A stretch of DNA of 64,000 nt from Roseospirillum parvum. GTDB taxonomy: Bacteria; Pseudomonadota; Alphaproteobacteria; Rhodospirillales; Rhodospirillaceae. The stretch spans positions 166,987-230,986 of the forward strand of contig NZ_FNCV01000006.1 in the NCBI RefSeq assembly GCF_900100455.1, given 5' to 3'. Below are positions 45,491 to 54,803 of the stretch, piece after piece. Position 1 is the first letter of the stretch, and each line of letters begins with the position of its first letter. The notes under the pieces are model-generated. The model was given only the letters and a program-made list of their open reading frames with translations, searched no databases and was not told the origin of the DNA. A program made the position numbers and the translations under genes.

Positions 45491-46906
45491 ATGCCACCGA
45501 CCTCGCGAAGCCTGCCCCCGGGCCAGGTTTCTTCCGGCACATTGTTGCGTCTTTCCGGCCCCCTCGCCGTGACCCAACTGGCGCAGGTGGCCAACGGATT
45601 CGCCGATACCGCGATGGCCGGCCACCTGGGGGCGGTGCCGCTGGCGGCGGTCTCGGCCGGGGCGGCCTTGTGGCTGCCGATGATGATTTTCCTGCTTGGC
45701 CTGCTCTATGTCCTGGTGCCGGTGCTCGGCCACCTGCGCGGCCAGGGCGACAGCGCGGCCGTGGCCCAGGCCGCCGCCGCCGGCCTGAAGCTGGCCGTGC
45801 TCGGCGGGCTGCTGGCCGCCGGGCTGCTGGCCCTGGCGATGCCCCTGCTGGGGCTGATCGGCGCCGACCCGGCGCTGCTCCCCGAGGCGCGGCGGTACCT
45901 GCTCTGGATCATACCCGGAATGCCCGGCGTGGCGCTGTTCCTGGCCCTGCGCTACGTCCGCGAAAGCGCCGGCCTGACCGGCAAGGTGACCGTGGTTGCG
46001 CTGCTCGGCGCCGGCCTCAATGCCGGCCTCAATTACCTCCTCATGTTCGGCGCCCTGGGGGTGGAGCCGATGGGCGTCGCCGGGTGCGGGCTGGCCACCA
46101 CGCTCGCCAACTGGACCTGCGCCATCATTCTCGGCCTGCTCATCGCCGGCGAGGGCCTGCTGAGCGGCGTCGGTCGCGCCCTGACCGCCGGCCGGGGCGC
46201 CACGGCCGGGCCCGGGCTGGCCGCCCTGGCCGGCAAGGGGCTGCCGATCGGCCTTGGCTTCGTGTCCGACTACCTGGTGGTGGCGGTGGTCGCGCTGTTC
46301 ATCGCCACCCTGGGGGCGGCCCAGATCGCCGGCCACCAGATCGCCTTCAACGTGCTGTCGATCCTGGTCATGGTGCCGCTGTCCATTGCCATGGGCGGCG
46401 CCATCCTGCTGGCTCAGGCGTTGGGGGCGGAGGATCGCGCGATGGCGCGGGCGGTGATCCGCCAGACGCTGGCCGTCAACCTGATCCTGGCCCTGGTGCT
46501 GGCCATGCTGGCCGCCGTTCTGGCGCCGCTGCTGCCGGGGCTCTACGCCGTCGATCCGTTGGTCCATCAGGCCAGCCAGCCGCTGCTGCTGGTGGTCGCC
46601 GGACTGCTGGCGTTCGACATCGCGGTGTTGACCGCCGGCAGCCTGCTGCGCGGCTTCGGCGACATGACCGGGCCTTTTCTGGCCACCGCGCTGGCCCACT
46701 GGCTGCTCAGCCTGCCGCTTGGCTACGCCCTGGGGATGACCGACCTGCTGGGGCCGGCTCGTGGGGCGAGCGGCTGGTGGACCGCTTTCGGCGCCGGCCT
46801 GCTGGTCGCCGCCCTGGTACTGGGCCTGCGGCTGCACCGGGCCACCGTCCGACAGCTTGGCCAGGCCGGTCAACCAATCCAACCATCAACAGGAGAAACC
46901 GCATGA
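45491..46906 (+). CDS. MATE-family transporter
   Basis: A 471-residue protein with about 12 hydrophobic segments in two MatE halves. Family motifs such as LAVTQLAQVANGFADTAMAG and GHQIAFNVLSILVMVPLSIAMG are present. MATE proteins export cationic drugs or secondary metabolites using ion gradients. Here the gene is translationally coupled (ATGA) to a TonB-dependent receptor, so the physiological substrate may be a siderophore or its metal-free form. That role is inference from context only. Confidence 0.93.
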   Translation: MPPTSRSLPPGQVSSGTLLRLSGPLAVTQLAQVANGFADTAMAGHLGAVPLAAVSAGAALWLPMMIFLLGLLYVLVPVLGHLRGQGDSAAVAQAAAAGLKLAVLGGLLAAGLLALAMPLLGLIGADPALLPEARRYLLWIIPGMPGVALFLALRYVRESAGLTGKVTVVALLGAGLNAGLNYLLMFGALGVEPMGVAGCGLATTLANWTCAIILGLLIAGEGLLSGVGRALTAGRGATAGPGLAALAGKGLPIGLGFVSDYLVVAVVALFIATLGAAQIAGHQIAFNVLSILVMVPLSIAMGGAILLAQALGAEDRAMARAVIRQTLAVNLILALVLAMLAAVLAPLLPGLYAVDPLVHQASQPLLLVVAGLLAFDIAVLTAGSLLRGFGDMTGPFLATALAHWLLSLPLGYALGMTDLLGPARGASGWWTAFGAGLLVAALVLGLRLHRATVRQLGQAGQPIQPSTGETA

Positions 46907-48999
46907 CCACGCGAGAGTGGCGGCTGCCCGCCTGCCTCGGGCTTTCGGTCGTTCTTGCCGGCGCGGTGGCGACGCCCGGGGCACGGGCCGAGGAGCGCCC
47001 CACCACCGCCGAGACCGAAACCCTGTTGCTGGCGCCGGTGACCGTCACCGCCCGCAAACGGGCCGAGGTCGAAAGCGACATCCCGGTCGCCATGACCACC
47101 CTGGGCAGTGACGAGATCACCGCCGCCGGGATCGAGACCATCGAGGATGTCGCCCGCCACGCGCCGGGGCTGAACTTCAGCCAGGGCTCGCAGTCGCGCT
47201 ATTCCACCATCAACCTGCGCGGCGTCGGGTCGCTGGTTCCGGGAGGCTACGAGGACGGCTCGCTCAGCGCCTACGTGGATGGCGTGCCGGTGCCCATGTC
47301 GATGCTCGACACCACCTATCGCGACCTGGAGCGGATCGAGGTGCTGCGCGGCCCGCAGGGCACCCTTTACGGCAAGAACGCCCAGGCCGGCGCGATCAAC
47401 ATCATCACCCGCGCCCCGAGCGACCAGACCGAGGCGGAACTGGGCTTCGATCTGGGCACCGATGGCCGGCGGCGGGCCTCGGGCCTGGTCGGGGGGGCGC
47501 TGGTGCCCGGTCTGCTGGCCGGCCGGCTGTCGGTCGACGGCTCGACCGAGAACGGGCTGATCGAGAACCGTGCCCTGAATCGCGACAACGGCGACCTGGA
47601 GCGCGTCAACGCCCGGCTCGGGCTGGCCGGCACCTGGTCGGACAGCTTCCGCAGCCGGCTCACGGTCAGCCGCGAGCAGATCAACAACAACGACAACCAG
47701 CCGGTGCCGAGGAATTTCCACGACGTCACCTACGAGCCCTGGGTGGGCACCGACGATCAGCTCATCTGGTCATTCGGCCTGACCAACACGGTGGCGCTGA
47801 GCGAGGCCATCGAGCTGAACCTGGTGACCGGCTTCTACGACATGGACGGCGAGGAGCATTACGTCCAGTCGGCGACCAGCCACAGCCGCACCGACTACGC
47901 GGAGCGCCAGATCACCCAGGAAGTGCGTCTGAACGGCACCCATGGCGGTTTTGACTGGGTGCTCGGCACCTACCTTGGCCACTTCTCGCACGATCAGACC
48001 CTGGCCGGTCTGGGCGCCATCCGGGCGGTCGACACCGGCGAGCACGAGCGCACCACCGGCGCCGTGTTCGGCGAGGTGAGCCAGGATCTGACCGACAGCC
48101 TGGAACTGACCGCCGGCCTGAGGCTGAGCCGCGACCGCGTCGAGACCGATGAGATCGTGGTCAATCAGACCTTCGGCTTCACCCACGGCTACGCCATGTC
48201 GGAAACCTTCTCCGGTTGGCACGGCCGGCTCGCCCTGGCCTACCGGCCGAGCCAGACCGACACCCTGTTCGCCTCGATCGCCCGCGCCTACAAGCCGGGC
48301 GGCTTCCAGACCGCCCACGTCAACGCCATCAGCGGCATCGCCCAGGTGACGGAAGGTTACGGCTCGGCCCGCACGGTGGCCTACGAGGCGGGCTACAAGG
48401 GGCAGTTCCTGGACCGCCGGCTGAGCGCCGACATCACCGCGTTCTTCTCGGAAACCGAGGACGAGCAGGTGGTCGGCTACGATCCGCTGACCTTTGTCAG
48501 CCAGTACGCCAACATCGATGCCTCCGCCTATGGCCTGGAACTGGCCGCCCGCTTCCAGGCCACCGCCAACCTGAGCCTGGGGGGCGGCCTGTCGCTGAGC
48601 CGCGCCTTCGCCACCGAGGATGCCGACCTGGGCTGGGGCGGTCTGGTCTCCGACGGGGCCCAACTGCCCAACACGCCGACCGTTTCCTACAACCTCCATA
48701 TCGACTGGCGGGATGATCTGGACTGGGCCGCCCTGCGCCAGACACTGCCCGGCCTGGCCTGGTTCGCCCGCGCCGACTATGGCTTCACCGGCGCCCGCTG
48801 GGGCGAGGCGACCCACGACAACCGGCTCGACTCGTTCGGCGTTCTCGACCTTTCCCTGGGTCTGGAGAGCGACGCCATGCGCCTTGAGGGCTACGCCGAG
48901 AATGCGCTGGACGAACGCTACACCGAGTATTCGGCCTTTGGCCGGGCCCGCCCGGGGGCGTCCCTCAGGGTCGGCCTGCGCGGCTCGGTGTACTTCTGA
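46903..48999 (+). CDS. FyuA-like TonB-dependent siderophore receptor (plus arm)
   Basis: A 698-residue outer-membrane receptor. The signal peptide ends about residue 27 (GARAEE), followed by a TonB-box region (ETLLLAPVTVTARKR) and a plug domain with LERIEVLRGPQGTLYGKNAQAG. The beta-barrel follows and ends in the aromatic VGLRGSVYF. Its plug resembles FyuA, the yersiniabactin receptor. It follows the MATE gene and precedes the ABC pair by 26 bp. Substrate is unknown. Confidence 0.94.
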   Translation: MTTREWRLPACLGLSVVLAGAVATPGARAEERPTTAETETLLLAPVTVTARKRAEVESDIPVAMTTLGSDEITAAGIETIEDVARHAPGLNFSQGSQSRYSTINLRGVGSLVPGGYEDGSLSAYVDGVPVPMSMLDTTYRDLERIEVLRGPQGTLYGKNAQAGAINIITRAPSDQTEAELGFDLGTDGRRRASGLVGGALVPGLLAGRLSVDGSTENGLIENRALNRDNGDLERVNARLGLAGTWSDSFRSRLTVSREQINNNDNQPVPRNFHDVTYEPWVGTDDQLIWSFGLTNTVALSEAIELNLVTGFYDMDGEEHYVQSATSHSRTDYAERQITQEVRLNGTHGGFDWVLGTYLGHFSHDQTLAGLGAIRAVDTGEHERTTGAVFGEVSQDLTDSLELTAGLRLSRDRVETDEIVVNQTFGFTHGYAMSETFSGWHGRLALAYRPSQTDTLFASIARAYKPGGFQTAHVNAISGIAQVTEGYGSARTVAYEAGYKGQFLDRRLSADITAFFSETEDEQVVGYDPLTFVSQYANIDASAYGLELAARFQATANLSLGGGLSLSRAFATEDADLGWGGLVSDGAQLPNTPTVSYNLHIDWRDDLDWAALRQTLPGLAWFARADYGFTGARWGEATHDNRLDSFGVLDLSLGLESDAMRLEGYAENALDERYTEYSAFGRARPGASLRVGLRGSVYF

Positions 49000-49025
49000 G
49001 CGATGGCCGGGCGGACCGTCGACCA

Positions 49026-50756
49026 ATGTCGCTTCTGATGCGTCTCATGGCCCGCCGGCGCTGGCTGCTGGCCGGCGCCGGGGTGGCCAGTGCCGGGGCC
49101 GCCGGGCTGGGGCTGATCCCCTTCATCGCCATCTGGCTGCTGGCGGTCCAGTTGATGTCCGGGGCTCCCGAGCGCGACCGCCTGCTGGCCATCGTGGGGC
49201 TGGTCGCCGGCGGGCTGGCGGCGCGCTGGCTGTTGCTGGGGTTGTCGGCGGCGCTGTCGCACGTCGCCGCCTTCGACATCATCCACCATCTGCGTCTCGA
49301 GGTGGCCGGGCATCTGGCCCGGGTGCCGCTGGGCGCCTTGCGGCGCCGCTCCTCGGGCGAGATCCGGCGCATCCTGCAGGACGACATCGAGCGTCTGGAA
49401 ATGCTCCTTGCCCATATGCTGCCCGAACTGATCGGCGCCTTGACCACCACCCTGGCCGGTGCCGTCGTGCTGCTGGTCGTCGACTGGCGCCTGGGTCTGG
49501 CCGCCCTGGCGCCGATCCCACTGGCCCTGCTGGCCCAGGTCCTGCTGTGGCGCCGGGCGGCCGGTGGGGTGGGCACCTACCAGACCAGCCTGGACCGGAT
49601 GAACGCGGCGGTGATCGACTTTCTGCGCGCCCTGCCGGCGATCCGCGCCTTCGGCCTGAACCGGGTCGCCGAAAGCCGGCTGCGGGTGGCGACCGCCGAC
49701 TACAGCGCCAGCGTGGCCGAGTTCTCGCGGCACGCCGTTCCCGGCTGGATGGCCTATCTGGTCCTGCTGTCGAGCAGTCTGCTGCTGCTGCTGCCGGTCG
49801 GCGCCCACCTGCTGGCCGGCGGCGTCCTCGACGGCCCCACCTTCATCCTCTGCCTGGTGCTCGGCATGGGGTTGTGCCAGCCGCTGGCCCGGGCGAGCAC
49901 GGTCGGCAGTTCGTTCAAGGTGGTGGCCAACGGCCTGGAGCGGGTCCAGGCGGTGCTCGACACGCCGCCGCTGCCCGAAGGCCCCCGCGAGGCGCCGCCG
50001 CCGAGCTTCTCGGTGAGTTTTCGGGATGTCTGGTTCTCCCATGGCGAGCAGCCGGCGCTGGCCGGACTGGACGTCACCTTTCCGGCCAATCGCCACACCG
50101 TGATCGTCGGCCGCTCGGGGTCCGGCAAGACCACCCTGGCCCATCTTGCCGCCCGCCATCTGGTTCCCGACCGGGGCACGGTCTGCCTCGGGGACATCGA
50201 CATGGCCGAGTTCTCCTCGCCGGCGCTGGGTCGCTGGGTGGCCTGTGTCTTCCAGGATGTCTTCCTGTTCCGCGACAGCGTCCTTGAGAACATCCGCCTG
50301 GGCCGCCCCGAGGTGAGCCGTCAGGCGGTGGTCGAGGCGGCCCGGATCGCCCAGCTCGATGATTTCATCGAGGGCCTGCCGGAGGGCTACGACACGCAGC
50401 TCAGCGAACGCGGGCGCAACCTCTCGGGCGGCCAGCGGCAGCGTCTGTCGATCGCCCGGGCGCTGGCCGGCGCGGCGCCGGTGGTCATCCTCGACGAGGC
50501 GACCGCCTTCGCCGACCCGACCACCGAGCGGGCCTTCCATCAGGCCCTGACCCAACTGGGCCGGGAGCGGACGGTGATCACCATCGCCCACCGCCTGGCC
50601 ACCGTGCGTCATGCCGATCACGTGGTGGTGCTCGAGGCCGGCCGGGTGGCCGGCGCCGGCAGCCACGCCGAGCTGCTGCACGGGTGCCCGGCCTATGGCC
50701 GGCTGTGGGCGGCCCACGACTCGGCGGAACGGATGACGCGCCATGATCTTTCTTGA
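49026..50756 (+). CDS. Siderophore ABC transporter, fused permease-ATPase (YbtP/IrtA-like), pair 1
   Basis: A 576-residue half-transporter with six N-terminal membrane segments and a C-terminal ATPase. Walker A is GRSGSGKTT at 362-370, the signature is LSGGQRQR at about 466, and Walker B reads VVILDEATAFADP. The ATAFADP variant after Walker B is characteristic of one subunit of YbtPQ/IrtAB-type importers, which have exporter architecture but import ferric siderophores. It overlaps its partner by 14 bp, so the two should form a heterodimer. Confidence 0.92.
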   Translation: MSLLMRLMARRRWLLAGAGVASAGAAGLGLIPFIAIWLLAVQLMSGAPERDRLLAIVGLVAGGLAARWLLLGLSAALSHVAAFDIIHHLRLEVAGHLARVPLGALRRRSSGEIRRILQDDIERLEMLLAHMLPELIGALTTTLAGAVVLLVVDWRLGLAALAPIPLALLAQVLLWRRAAGGVGTYQTSLDRMNAAVIDFLRALPAIRAFGLNRVAESRLRVATADYSASVAEFSRHAVPGWMAYLVLLSSSLLLLLPVGAHLLAGGVLDGPTFILCLVLGMGLCQPLARASTVGSSFKVVANGLERVQAVLDTPPLPEGPREAPPPSFSVSFRDVWFSHGEQPALAGLDVTFPANRHTVIVGRSGSGKTTLAHLAARHLVPDRGTVCLGDIDMAEFSSPALGRWVACVFQDVFLFRDSVLENIRLGRPEVSRQAVVEAARIAQLDDFIEGLPEGYDTQLSERGRNLSGGQRQRLSIARALAGAAPVVILDEATAFADPTTERAFHQALTQLGRERTVITIAHRLATVRHADHVVVLEAGRVAGAGSHAELLHGCPAYGRLWAAHDSAERMTRHDLS

Positions 50757-52458
50757 CATTCTGCGCCTGGCCGAGGGGGTCCACGCCCGGCGCCTGCGCC
50801 TGGCGGTTGCCCTGAAGGTGGGCGAAACCCTGTGCGCGGCGGTGCCCTTCGTCGTCCTGTGGGGCATGCTGGAGCTGATCCTGCGCCTCGACCGCCCCCC
50901 CTTCGAGGCCTGCCTGCCCTGGCTCGGGCTGGGTCTGGCCGGTCTGCTCGGGCAGTACCTGTTCGGGCTGTTCGCCGCCCGTCTGGCCTTCACCCATGGC
51001 TATGGCCTGATGGCCGATTTCCGGGTCCGCTTCGCCGAGCATCTGGCGCGTCTGCCGTCCGGCTTCTTCACCGAGGCGCGGATCGGCGAGCTGACCAGTC
51101 TGGTTTCCGACAGCGTGCGCATGATCGAGGATGTTTTCACCCATCTGGTCGGCGAGCTGGTGGCGGCGGCCGTGCTGCCGCTGGTGGTCGGCGTGCTGCT
51201 GCTGTGGATCGACTGGCGGATGGGCCTGGCGGCGCTGGTCACCGTGCCCCTGGCCTGGGCGGTGCCGGTGCTCGTCGGGCGCGCCTTCAACCGCCTGGTC
51301 GGCCAACGGCTGCGCAGCCAGGAAGAGATCGCCGCCCGCCTGCTGGAGTACATCGATGGCATGCCGGTGATCCGCGCCCACGGTATGGGCGGGGGGCACT
51401 TCAAGGCGCTGGAAGCGGCCATGCGCGATTTCCGGCGCGCCGCCCTGCGTCTGGAGGCGACCGGCGGCCTGGCGGTGATCGGGTTTGCCGTCGCCCTGGA
51501 GTTGGGGTTCGTCGCCCTGCTCGGGCTGGGCACCTATCTGCTGCTTGGCGGCGGCATCGCCGGCGCTGCCTTCCTGACCGTCGTGGTGCTGGCCCAGAAG
51601 TTCTACGCCCCGATGACCCAGACCGCCATGCTGGTGGCCGAGGCGGCCTTCCTGTCGCGGGCCTACCAGCGGGTGCGGGCGGTGATCGACCTGCCGACCA
51701 TGCCAGAGCCGGCGTTGCCCAAGTCGCCGCCCGGCCACCACCTGACCTTCGAGCGGGTCGACTTCGCCTATCGTCCCGGACGGCCGGTGTTGCACGGGTT
51801 GTCGGCGACCATTCCGGCCGGCCAGGTGACCGCCCTGGTCGGTTCCTCCGGGGCCGGCAAGAGTACCGTCGTCCAGTTGGCCGCCCGCCTGTTCGACCCC
51901 GACCGGGGCAGCGTTCGCATGGGCGGCGTCGACCTGCGGGAGATCGGCTCGGAGGGAGTGCGGGCGCGGGTCGCCATGGTCCTGCAGGAAGTCCACCTGC
52001 TGGACGACACGGTGGCTGAAAACATCCGCCTGGGCCGCCCGGAGGCGAGCGACGCGGAGGTTCGCCGGGCGGCCCGCGCGGCCCAGTGCGAGGCCTTCAT
52101 CGAGGCCCTGCCGGCGGGCTATGAAACGCCGGTCGGCGAGGCCGGGGCCCGGTTGTCGGGCGGCGAAAAGCAGCGCCTGTCGATTGCCCGCGCCCTGCTC
52201 AAGGACGCCCCGATCCTGATCATGGACGAAAGCACCGCGGCCATTGACGCGGAAACCGAACTGGCCTTCCAGCGCGCCTTCGAAACCCTGCGCCAGGGCC
52301 GAACCGTACTTCTGATCGCCCATCGCCTTTCCAGTGTGGTGCGGGCCGACCAAATTCTGGTAATGAGTGGCGGTCGCATCTGCGAGCGGGGGACACATGC
52401 CGAGCTGGTGGCGCGTGAGGGGCCCTACCAGCGCCTCTGGCAAGCCAGTCGGTTCTGA
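50743..52458 (+). CDS. Siderophore ABC transporter, fused permease-ATPase (YbtQ/IrtB-like), pair 1
   Basis: A 571-residue partner of the preceding gene: a six-segment membrane domain, then an ATPase with Walker A GSSGAGKST (about 367), signature LSGGEKQR (about 470) and Walker B IMDESTAAID. The short N-terminus leads directly into the membrane domain. It is the last gene before exbB, with a 163-bp gap. Confidence 0.92.
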   Translation: MIFLDILRLAEGVHARRLRLAVALKVGETLCAAVPFVVLWGMLELILRLDRPPFEACLPWLGLGLAGLLGQYLFGLFAARLAFTHGYGLMADFRVRFAEHLARLPSGFFTEARIGELTSLVSDSVRMIEDVFTHLVGELVAAAVLPLVVGVLLLWIDWRMGLAALVTVPLAWAVPVLVGRAFNRLVGQRLRSQEEIAARLLEYIDGMPVIRAHGMGGGHFKALEAAMRDFRRAALRLEATGGLAVIGFAVALELGFVALLGLGTYLLLGGGIAGAAFLTVVVLAQKFYAPMTQTAMLVAEAAFLSRAYQRVRAVIDLPTMPEPALPKSPPGHHLTFERVDFAYRPGRPVLHGLSATIPAGQVTALVGSSGAGKSTVVQLAARLFDPDRGSVRMGGVDLREIGSEGVRARVAMVLQEVHLLDDTVAENIRLGRPEASDAEVRRAARAAQCEAFIEALPAGYETPVGEAGARLSGGEKQRLSIARALLKDAPILIMDESTAAIDAETELAFQRAFETLRQGRTVLLIAHRLSSVVRADQILVMSGGRICERGTHAELVAREGPYQRLWQASRF

Positions 52459-52559
52459 TTCCGACCTCTCTCCGAGTCATGCCCTTCGCCGCCGGTCACC
52501 GCTGGCCGGCCGGGGCGGGGTGTGCGCCGGCCGTGAAGGCGGTGGCGGCAAGGTTCGTG

Positions 52560-52584
52560 TTCGCAAGTTTTATGTTTGCAAGTT
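52560..52584 (+). promoter_or_regulatory. Direct repeats in the AT-rich spacer before exbB
   Basis: ttcgcaagtt (52560-52569) and tttgcaagtt (52575-52584) are near-identical 10-mers 15 bp apart, in the only AT-rich stretch between the ABC genes and exbB. They share TTGCAA/TTCGCAA words with the iron-box-like sites of the island and may mark an operator or promoter region for the TonB system genes. This is tentative. Confidence 0.35.
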
Positions 52585-52621
52585 CCATTTTTGACGGCCC
52601 CGGATTTGGGAAAGGACCGAG

Positions 52622-53539
52622 ATGACTGCCCCGCGTTCGACCTTTTTGGGTTTTCTTCTGCTGTGCGGACTTGTCGCGTTGGGACAGCTTCCGGCCCGGG
52701 CCGACGAGGCGGCGGGCGCCACGCCGCCACCCGGCGGGTTGGCCGCGGGGGCGTTGGCCGACCCGGCGCCCGGCATGGCGGCCGCGCCCGAGGGCGTGGC
52801 ACCGCCGGCGGGACTCGGCCCCGACCCCAGCACGCTGCCCCATGACCTGTCGCCGTGGGGCATGTTCCTGGCCGCCGACCCGGTGGTCCAGACGGTGATG
52901 ACCGGGTTGTTCCTGGCCTCGGTCCTGACCTGGACGGTGTGGCTGGCGAAAAGCCTGGAACTGCGGCTGGCCAGCCGCCGCCTGGCCCGGACGATGGCGG
53001 TGCTGGAGCAGGCCTCGGGGCTCGCCGAGGCTCTGGCCCGGACCAGCCAGGCGGCCGGTCCCGAGCCCGAGCTGGTGCGCGCCGCGGCGGCCGAGGTGCG
53101 ACTGTCGGCCGATGCCTTGGGGAACGGTGGAAAGGGGCTCAAGGAGCGCGTCGCCTCGCGCCTGGGGCGCCTGGAGGCGGTCGCCGCGCGGCGCATCGCG
53201 CGCGGCACGGGGGTTCTGGCGACCATCGGCTCGACGGCACCGTTCATCGGCCTGTTCGGCACGGTATGGGGGATCATGAACGCCTTCGTCGGCATCTCCC
53301 GCTCGCAGACCACCAATCTGGCGGTGGTCGCGCCGGGCATCGCCGAGGCCCTGCTGGCCACCGCCCTGGGACTGGTCGCGGCGATTCCGGCGGTGGTCAT
53401 CTACAACGCCTTCGTGCGCGCCATTGCCGCCTACCGGGGTCGCCTCGGCGATGTCGCCGCCGCCGTCGAGCGGATGGTCAGCCGCGATCTGGATCGCGGC
53501 GGCCCGGCGCTCGAACCGTCGATCCCGCGGGCCGGCTGA
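52622..53539 (+). CDS. exbB: TonB-system energizer ExbB
   Basis: A 305-residue inner-membrane protein of the ExbB/TolQ family. It has a signal-peptide-like N-terminus and a long Ala/Pro/Gly-rich periplasmic region before the first core membrane segment (about 95-118), then a cytoplasmic loop and two C-terminal segments containing [19 protein letters not shown] and [27 protein letters not shown]. This extended form with an N-terminal periplasmic region is known in alphaproteobacterial ExbB. An aaagga ribosome-binding site precedes the ATG. Confidence 0.95.
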   Translation: MTAPRSTFLGFLLLCGLVALGQLPARADEAAGATPPPGGLAAGALADPAPGMAAAPEGVAPPAGLGPDPSTLPHDLSPWGMFLAADPVVQTVMTGLFLASVLTWTVWLAKSLELRLASRRLARTMAVLEQASGLAEALARTSQAAGPEPELVRAAAAEVRLSADALGNGGKGLKERVASRLGRLEAVAARRIARGTGVLATIGSTAPFIGLFGTVWGIMNAFVGISRSQTTNLAVVAPGIAEALLATALGLVAAIPAVVIYNAFVRAIAAYRGRLGDVAAAVERMVSRDLDRGGPALEPSIPRAG

Positions 53540-53553
53540 AGGGGGGCGGGACA

Positions 53554-53976
53554 ATGGCGTTCAAGACCGACGGCGGCGACGATCTCAGCGAAAGCCACGA
53601 GATCAACGTCACCCCGTTCATCGACGTGATGCTGGTCTTGCTGATCATCTTCATGGTTGCCGCGCCGCTGGCGACGGTCGATGTGCCGGTCGACCTGCCG
53701 TCCTCCACGGCGCCCGCCCAACCGCGCCCCGACACCCCGCTGTTCCTGACCGTGCGGGCCGATCTGGGGCTGGTTCTGGGCGATGACCCGGTGCCCGAGG
53801 AGCGGCTCGCCCAGGTCCTCGATTCGGCCAGCGGCATGGACCGCGAGCGCCGCGTCTTTCTGCGCGCCGACAAGGTGGTGCCCTACGGCGATCTGATGGC
53901 GGTGATGGACCGCCTGCGGGACGCCGGCTACCTGCGGATCGCCCTGGTGGGTCTGGAACGGGCCGAGTTGGAATGA
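53554..53976 (+). CDS. exbD: TonB-system protein ExbD
   Basis: A 140-residue single-pass protein of the ExbD/TolR family. The N-terminus EINVTPFIDVMLVLLIIFMVAAP contains the membrane segment with the essential Asp in the first third, followed by a periplasmic domain ending VVPYGDLMAVMDRLRDAGYLRIALV. It couples proton flow through ExbB to TonB. It lies 14 bp after exbB and overlaps tonB by four bases. Confidence 0.96.
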   Translation: MAFKTDGGDDLSESHEINVTPFIDVMLVLLIIFMVAAPLATVDVPVDLPSSTAPAQPRPDTPLFLTVRADLGLVLGDDPVPEERLAQVLDSASGMDRERRVFLRADKVVPYGDLMAVMDRLRDAGYLRIALVGLERAELE

Positions 53977-54803
53977 TCAACGGCCGGCGGACGCGGGTTC
54001 TCTGGGGCAGCAGTCTGCTGGCCATCATGGGGCTGCACGCCGGAGCCCTGGCGGGGGTGATCCTGCACACGCCGACCCCGCCGGAGGCCCCGGATATCGA
54101 GATCGTGCCGATCGAGATGGCCGCCTTCGAGCCCTCGGCGCCCGAACCGGCCCCCGCGCCGGCCCCGCCACCCGAACCACAGCCGGAGCCGGAGCCGCCG
54201 CCCGAGCCGGAACCGCCACCCGAGCCCGAGCCGCCGCCCGAGCCGGAACCACCACCCGAGCCCGAGCCGCCGCCCGAGCCGGAGCCGCCACCGGAGCCGG
54301 AGCCACTCCCCGAGCCCGAGCCGCCGCCCAAGCCCGAGCCGCCGCCCAAGCCGAAGCCGACGCCGACTCCCAAGCCGACGGCCCCGGCCAAGCCGACGGC
54401 GGTTCCAGCCCCCCCGGCGCCCCCCCCACCGGCTCCGCCCATCGCCGCGCCGGTCGAGGCGGCGCCCGTTGCGCCGCCGACGGTGGCGCCCGGCCCGCCG
54501 CTGGCTGATCTGGTCGCCCTCTGGCAGAGGGACCTGCTGTCGCACCTGGAGCGTCACAAGGTCTATCCACGGCGAGCCCGGGATCGCAACCAGGAAGGGG
54601 TCAGCCATGTCCGGCTGGTGATCGACCGGACCGGCGCGGTGCGCGAGGTCCGCCTGGAGCGCAGCTCAACCTACCGGCTGCTCGACCGCGAGGCGGTCGA
54701 GTTGATGCAGCGGGCGATGCCCTTGCCGCCCCCGCCCCCCCGCCTGCTCGACGGCCGCGAGGCCTTCGAACTGGTGGTGCCGGTGCGCTTCGGGTTGCGC
54801 TAG
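53973..54803 (+). CDS. tonB: TonB energy-transducing protein
   Basis: A 276-residue protein with one N-terminal membrane segment (WGSSLLAIMGLHAGALAGVIL), a long Pro/Glu then Pro/Lys periplasmic spacer (about 55-145) built of PEPEPP-type repeats, a Pro/Ala stretch and a C-terminal TonB domain (HKVYPRRARDRNQEGVSHVR; DREAVELMQRAMPLPPPP). It transmits energy to the TonB-dependent receptors. Its stop codon overlaps the stop of the minus-strand ABC gene by four bases. Confidence 0.94.
   Translation: MINGRRTRVLWGSSLLAIMGLHAGALAGVILHTPTPPEAPDIEIVPIEMAAFEPSAPEPAPAPAPPPEPQPEPEPPPEPEPPPEPEPPPEPEPPPEPEPPPEPEPPPEPEPLPEPEPPPKPEPPPKPKPTPTPKPTAPAKPTAVPAPPAPPPPAPPIAAPVEAAPVAPPTVAPGPPLADLVALWQRDLLSHLERHKVYPRRARDRNQEGVSHVRLVIDRTGAVREVRLERSSTYRLLDREAVELMQRAMPLPPPPPRLLDGREAFELVVPVRFGLR

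Noticed and set aside
54100..54400. Pro-Glu-Pro-Pro repeats in tonB as a recent tandem expansion like the others
   Set aside because: Such repeats are a normal functional part of TonB, which must span the periplasm, so they are not evidence for the slippage pattern on their own.
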